From NCBI GenBank assembly GCA_025738555.1, contig JAOVFP010000002.1, positions 7,750,001 through 7,814,000 on the forward strand: a stretch of 64,000 nt of DNA. Direction: 5' to 3'. Made by a program: the position numbers and the translations under genes. The DNA is from Cyathus striatus. Its lineage: Eukaryota; Basidiomycota; Agaricomycetes; Agaricales; Nidulariaceae. Positions 59,860 to 64,000 of the stretch are shown here, one piece after another (the stretch's first letter is position 1; each line of letters begins with the position of its first letter). Under the pieces are notes generated by a model. It did not search any database and was not told the origin of the DNA. It worked only from the letters and a program-made list of their open reading frames with translations.

Positions 59860-61723
59860 TCAGTACTCCCACTCAAAGTCAACATTATTGACAAGTTCCA
59901 TGCCTCGAGACCACTCCATTTGATCCAACTCAAATTGCAACCAATCTCTCCAGTTGAAGTCTACCTGTGCAGCGTCAAATGTGACATCGAGTCCTTCCTG
60001 TATTAATCTCTCTAGTACCTTGCTGGAGTCGGAATGACATAGCTTGATCCCATTAAAGCATACTTTAATGTCTTCTAGCTGACATATCTTGTTCTTGGCC
60101 TTGTAAAGTGGTAGATGACCAGTCCATCATGATTCCAGAAGAGCAATAAATTTGTCTGGAAGGAACATTCTTGGCACCCATGCTCTACCATCAAAAATTG
60201 CTAGTGTGGTCAGGTGCAGAAGGATGCTATGTGAGTCAGTAGGTGTCAATGCCTGGAATAAATCTTCATAATCTGGCAATGCAGGCATGTTTAACATAAG
60301 AACCTCCAAGGAAGGTATAGCTGAGAACAATTCAAGGAAATCACAGAGCAAATAGCTGGAGCTGGAGGTAGTGTTGCCGCTGGCTCAGCTCCGAGCCGCT
60401 GAGCTGGTAAGCGGAGCTGGCAATTGAGCGAGCTGAGCGGACTTTTTCGCTCATCGCTCCTGTCAGCTCAGCTCGAACTGATGAGCGGTAGCTGACAGCT
60501 CTGAACCAGCTTAAGCGACCGCTCAGTTACGTGAAAGCAGGGCAGAAAAATGATTCCAAGCGATCCCGCAAAAACGCCGAGTTCCCTCAAATTCTTCATT
60601 GTGTTTGCTACAACTATAATTCTGTGTGATTCATGATTTTATAGCAAGTTAAAAGCAATCCAATATGCAAGTATTTACAGCGGGACTAAGGCCAGAGATC
60701 AAATTCTGATTCCGTGCTCCCTTAAATCAGGGTCGATAAGGTTAACATGACATTGACAGTACTAAGCAAGTACCAAGCACTTGCATTAATTTGCGTGAAG
60801 TAATATATCTTGTCTCTGAATATTCTACTATAGTACTGGGATATTATAGTTTTAGCTCGTCATTCAACGTCCAAATTTCCATGCATGATATCTACAATCT
60901 GACATTAATTTTCAGACTTAGGCTAAGTATTTGCGGAATTTCAACCACGAGCCGAACCATAAAATTAAAGCTTGCAGAAACACTAGTTAAATTAATTGGC
61001 CTTCTCTTCAAAGAACCCATTTCCAGTGCTTTCTGCTAGTGACGGAGCTGTACATACCATTACCTATATAATTCACTTGTTATCTCATATGTATCTATAC
61101 ATCCTCTGACATATGGCTCATTAATGCAATAGGCTCGGTAACTCAACTGTTAATCTTTTATTAATATCCAATCTCTTGAACGATAATTAGCATTTGAGCG
61201 GCCGCTCAAGCAGCTCAACGAGCGGAGTTGCAATGAGCGGAGCGACCCTTGATTGGCTCAGCTCAGCTCATTGAGCTGACAGCAGGAGAAGCTACTATGA
61301 GCCGAGCGGGAGCTGAGCTGAGCTGAGCGGCGGCAACACTAGCTGGAGGTGTCAATATGCAATCGGCGAATTGGAGCTATAATTCAGAAGAAGTCATCCA
61401 ATGAGCTTTCATTAAGCCTTATCTCAAAAGCATCTAATGAAAATGTATCCAATGATGGGCAATGAATACCATGAAGAAATTGCCCTGTGAATGGTCCAAT
61501 AGATAGAAGATAAAGATTTTTTAGGTTGGCTAGATGAACTGATTCATAAGTGGATCTGTCAGGTCCATTAGTTGAAAATGCACCCCATTCCAGTATAGTG
61601 CTGCATTCTTTTAAGATGCTGTGCCAGTCATGATAGTGCAATGTAACTCCAAGTAATAGATGTGTCAGCTGATTGTATGGGGCACATAGAAAATTCCAGG
61701 CACGCACAAAAGTGAGCATGATT
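59860..61723 (-). pseudogene. F-box/LRR protein pseudogene 2, split by a hAT MITE
   Basis: Coding text lies at 61342-61723 and 59860-60368. It matches pseudogene 1 block by block: YNQLTHLLLGV, HSILKECSTILEWGAF, CPSLDTFSLDAFEI, APIRRLHIDTSS, then after the insertion LLCDFLELFSAIPSLEVLML, FIALLES, and the C-terminus DFNWRDWLQFELDQMEWSRG ending at 59860. TGA stops occur after LDDFF (61381) and after FIALLES; the latter is at the same position as in pseudogene 1. The F-box half is missing: the frame runs into the satellite-bearing element at 61724. Confidence 0.72.
60369..61341. mobile_element. Non-autonomous hAT MITE
   Basis: 973 bp with perfect 8-bp duplication GCTGGAGG (60361-60368 and 61342-61349). 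Inverted ends TAGTGTTGCCGC. Subterminal GAGCTGAGCGG/CAGCTCAGCTC words. The first seven terminal bases and the GCTCAGCT subterminal words match the hAT element at 49679-53090, so that type of transposase could have mobilised it. No coding sequence. It interrupts F-box pseudogene 2 in frame. Confidence 0.9.
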
Positions 61724-63223
61724 GAGCTCTTTACACTTAGCCATGTGTTCTGTACGGATCCGCGCGGAATCCGTATGGAATCCGTACGGAATTTTCGGAG
61801 TCTGTGCGGAATCTGCACAGATTTTTTTCATTTTGGCAGAGGTTTTTTTGGGTCTGTACAGATTCCGCACAGATTCCGAAAATTCCGTACGGATTACGCA
61901 GAATTCCTCGGAATTCCGCATTACAGACCTGAAAATTCTGTACAGAATCTTATTATACTTATTTCCTTGCATGTGACACTCTGCATTAAGCATGACACTA
62001 GGTGTTGAGTGTGATACTAGGTGTTGAGTGTGACACTATACGTTAAATGTGACACTATAAGCGTGACACTAGGTGTTGAGTGTGACACTATACATTAAAT
62101 GTGACATGATAAATGTGATACTAGGTGTTGAGTGTGACACTATACGTTAAATGTGACACTATAAGCGTGACACTAGGTGTTGAGTGTGACACTATACATT
62201 AAATGTGACACTATAAGCGTGACACTAGGTGTTGAGTGTGACTAAGCGTGACACTAAGTGTTGAGTGCGACTAAGCGTGACACTAAGCATTGAGTGTGAC
62301 ACTAAGTGTTGAGTGTGACACTAAGCATTGAGTGTGACACTAAGCATTGAGTGTGACACTAAGCATTGAGTGTAACTAAGCGTGACACTAAGTGTTGAGT
62401 GTCACACTATACATTAAACATGACACTATGCATTAAGTGTGACACTAGGTGTTGAGTGTGACTAAGCGTGACACAAAGTGTTGAGTGTGACACTAAGCGT
62501 TGAGTGTGACACTAAACATTGAGTGTGACACTAAGCATTGAGTGTGACACTAAGCATTGAGTGTGACACTAAGCATTGAGTGCGATACTAAGCATTGAGT
62601 GTGACACTAAGCATTGAGTGCGATACTAAGCATTGAGTGTGACACTATACATTGAGTGTCACACTATATATTAAACATGACACTATGCATTAAGTGTGAC
62701 ACTATACATTAAACATAACACTATACATTAAGCATGACACAAAGTATTGAGTGTGACACTATGCATTAAGAATAACACTAAGTGATGAGTGTGACACTCT
62801 GCATTTAGCATGACACTAAGTGTTGAGTGTCACACTATACATTAAGCATAACACTATGCATTAAGTGTGATACTATGCATTGAGAATGATACTATATATT
62901 GAGTGTATCATGGATTTTGTATAGTGTGACACTTTTCACCTAGGGTTACACTTGACATGTGTGACAAGGCAGCAATGCATAAATCCACACAGAATCCATG
63001 CAGAATATGTATGGAATCCATATAGAATAATCACCTCTAATAATAATAATAGCTACTATATAAATTCTGTATGGTATCTATACAGGTCTGTACGGGTCTG
63101 TATGGATCCGCACGGAATCCGCACAGATCCGTACGGAATTTTCGGATTCCGTGCGGATTCCGTACGGATCCATGCGGATCCGTACAGATCCGTACAGACC
63201 TCTTGGGGGAGTGTAAATTACTG
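61724..63223 (-). mobile_element. Satellite-bearing hAT-like MITE, copy 3
   Basis: 1500 bp, reverse orientation relative to copies 1 and 2. Ends GAGCTCTTTACACTTAGCC and GGGGGAGTGTAAATTACTG. Duplication GCATGATT (61716-61723) versus GCATAATT (63224-63231), 7 of 8 matching with one G/A transition. The core (61980-62900) is an array of AAGCATTGAGTGTGACACT units, the reverse complement of the arrays in the other copies. Its subterminal TCCGTACGGATCCG words keep intact CpGs that are TG/CA in copy 2. Confidence 0.88.
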
Positions 63224-63231
63224 GCATAATT

Positions 63232-63799
63232 GAGCATGCCATGCTCAAGGTCAAATTTTCACGCTCAAGATATAATTAATAGCTGTAACAAGCCTATTTC
63301 TAAGTCAAACTAATTGTAAATCAAATATATATACTGGTACTGTACTATTGTAGTCTTATTGCCACTGCAGGTAAAGTTTTTAAGCAAGATAAATACTCAG
63401 AAGTAGAAGAATAAATATTAAATTTCATGCTCAAGGTGATATTATTCACGCTCAAACTTGAACGTGCACACTCATTTTTCACACTCAAGGTATGAGCATG
63501 CATGCTCACATCATGCTCAAGATTTTATTTCACACACAGGGTCGACATCTCACACACAGGGTTGGCATCTCACGCACAGGGTCCATACTTTCACGCTCAA
63601 GGTCTGTCAACTCACACTCAATGTCTTTACTTCACGCTCATGGTGTGAGTATTCATTTTTATAAGATTAAATAATGTATTTATATTTTGACCTCACTTAC
63701 ATGTGGGAGGAGTAGTAAGTGCTAATAAGTACAATAGACACAGCCAGACTTCAATGTAGGTGTGAATACTAATACTTACACATGAGCATGGATATATAT
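63232..63799. repeat. TCACGCTCAAGG-type direct repeats
   Basis: Short repeats of CATGCTCAAGGT/TCACGCTCAAGGT and CTCACACACAGGGT, densest at 63420-63660. No gene; ORFs are repeat artefacts. Confidence 0.5.
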
Positions 63800-64000
63800 T
63801 GTAAGGGTGAAGGTGCGCTTAACACCTAAACAAAGAAAATAAATGCGAGTCGGTCGAACGTCCGTTCTTCCTGTGACGTCCTAAGGTGTCCGAACGAGCT
63901 GTTAACAAGATAACGAGGCGATTGGGAACGTAACGTTGGCAATAAAACTCTGAAATGAGTTCTAAGTAGATCCTCAGAGTGTTTGAGGAGTGAGAAGTCG
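63800..64000 (-). repeat. Partial LTR related to the gag-protease element
   Basis: The text starts TGTAAGGGTGAAGGTGCGCT and includes GCGAGTCGGTCGAACGTCCG. It is the diverged reverse complement of the end of the 275-bp LTR at 44635 and 48259. The window ends inside it. A full element may continue beyond 64000, or it may be a solo LTR. Confidence 0.75.

Overview
This looks like nuclear DNA of a mushroom-forming basidiomycete (Agaricomycete). The evidence is the gene families: KDZ transposases with cysteine clusters, a Plavaka-type transposase, a chromodomain Ty3/gypsy element, an aspartyl-protease element with a DNG active site, F-box/LRR proteins, and very short introns. It is AT-rich, CpG-poor and almost entirely transposon-derived. 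I found no intact host gene, no rRNA, no functional tRNA and no CRISPR array. The only presumptive host genes are four F-box loci (0.4-0.8, 3.6-5.3, 56.5-56.9 and 59.9-61.7 kb), all broken or truncated.

Layout. 0-7 kb: an F-box remnant, a Tc1-like DDE transposase remnant, an F-box pseudogene and an internally deleted Tc1-like element. 8.9-15 kb: a Ty1/copia pseudo-element cut by a 2.1 kb foldback palindrome that carries a solo LTR. 15-18 kb: another solo LTR, a tRNA-like SINE head and a pyrimidine-rich minisatellite. 18-35 kb: a KDZ transposase gene split by a 13.15 kb Ty3/gypsy element (20097-33249). That element holds a TA-flanked TIR element (22065-25946), which holds an 8-bp-TSD element (22496-25405), which holds a satellite-bearing element (22552-23502). 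A second satellite-bearing copy sits in the gypsy polymerase. 35-40 kb: a Plavaka transposase pseudogene split by a 2.8 kb element with a 9-bp duplication. 40.7-49.1 kb: a second KDZ gene, minus strand, split by a young LTR element (44635-48533) that encodes gag-protease but no reverse transcriptase. 49.7-53.1 kb: a hAT element with a truncated transposase. 53.7-56.5 kb: a long-inverted-repeat element with a solo LTR. 57-59.8 kb: sequence visibly richer in CpG with no recognisable gene. 59.9-63.2 kb: an F-box pseudogene interrupted by a hAT MITE and abutted by a third satellite-bearing element. The window ends in a partial LTR.

The most useful property is that insertions can be dated relative to one another. 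Nearly every element has matching target-site duplications, and removing element plus one duplication rejoins the interrupted reading frame in most cases where the target is coding. In-frame stops in the old elements are overwhelmingly TGA at positions where the families have arginine, which points to CGA-to-TGA change at methylated CpG rather than recoding. The items most likely to be undescribed are the satellite-carrying hAT-like family, the RT-less gag-protease element, the gypsy element's GGGTTTT frameshift signal plus extra CCHC ORF, and the tRNA-head plus minisatellite loci.
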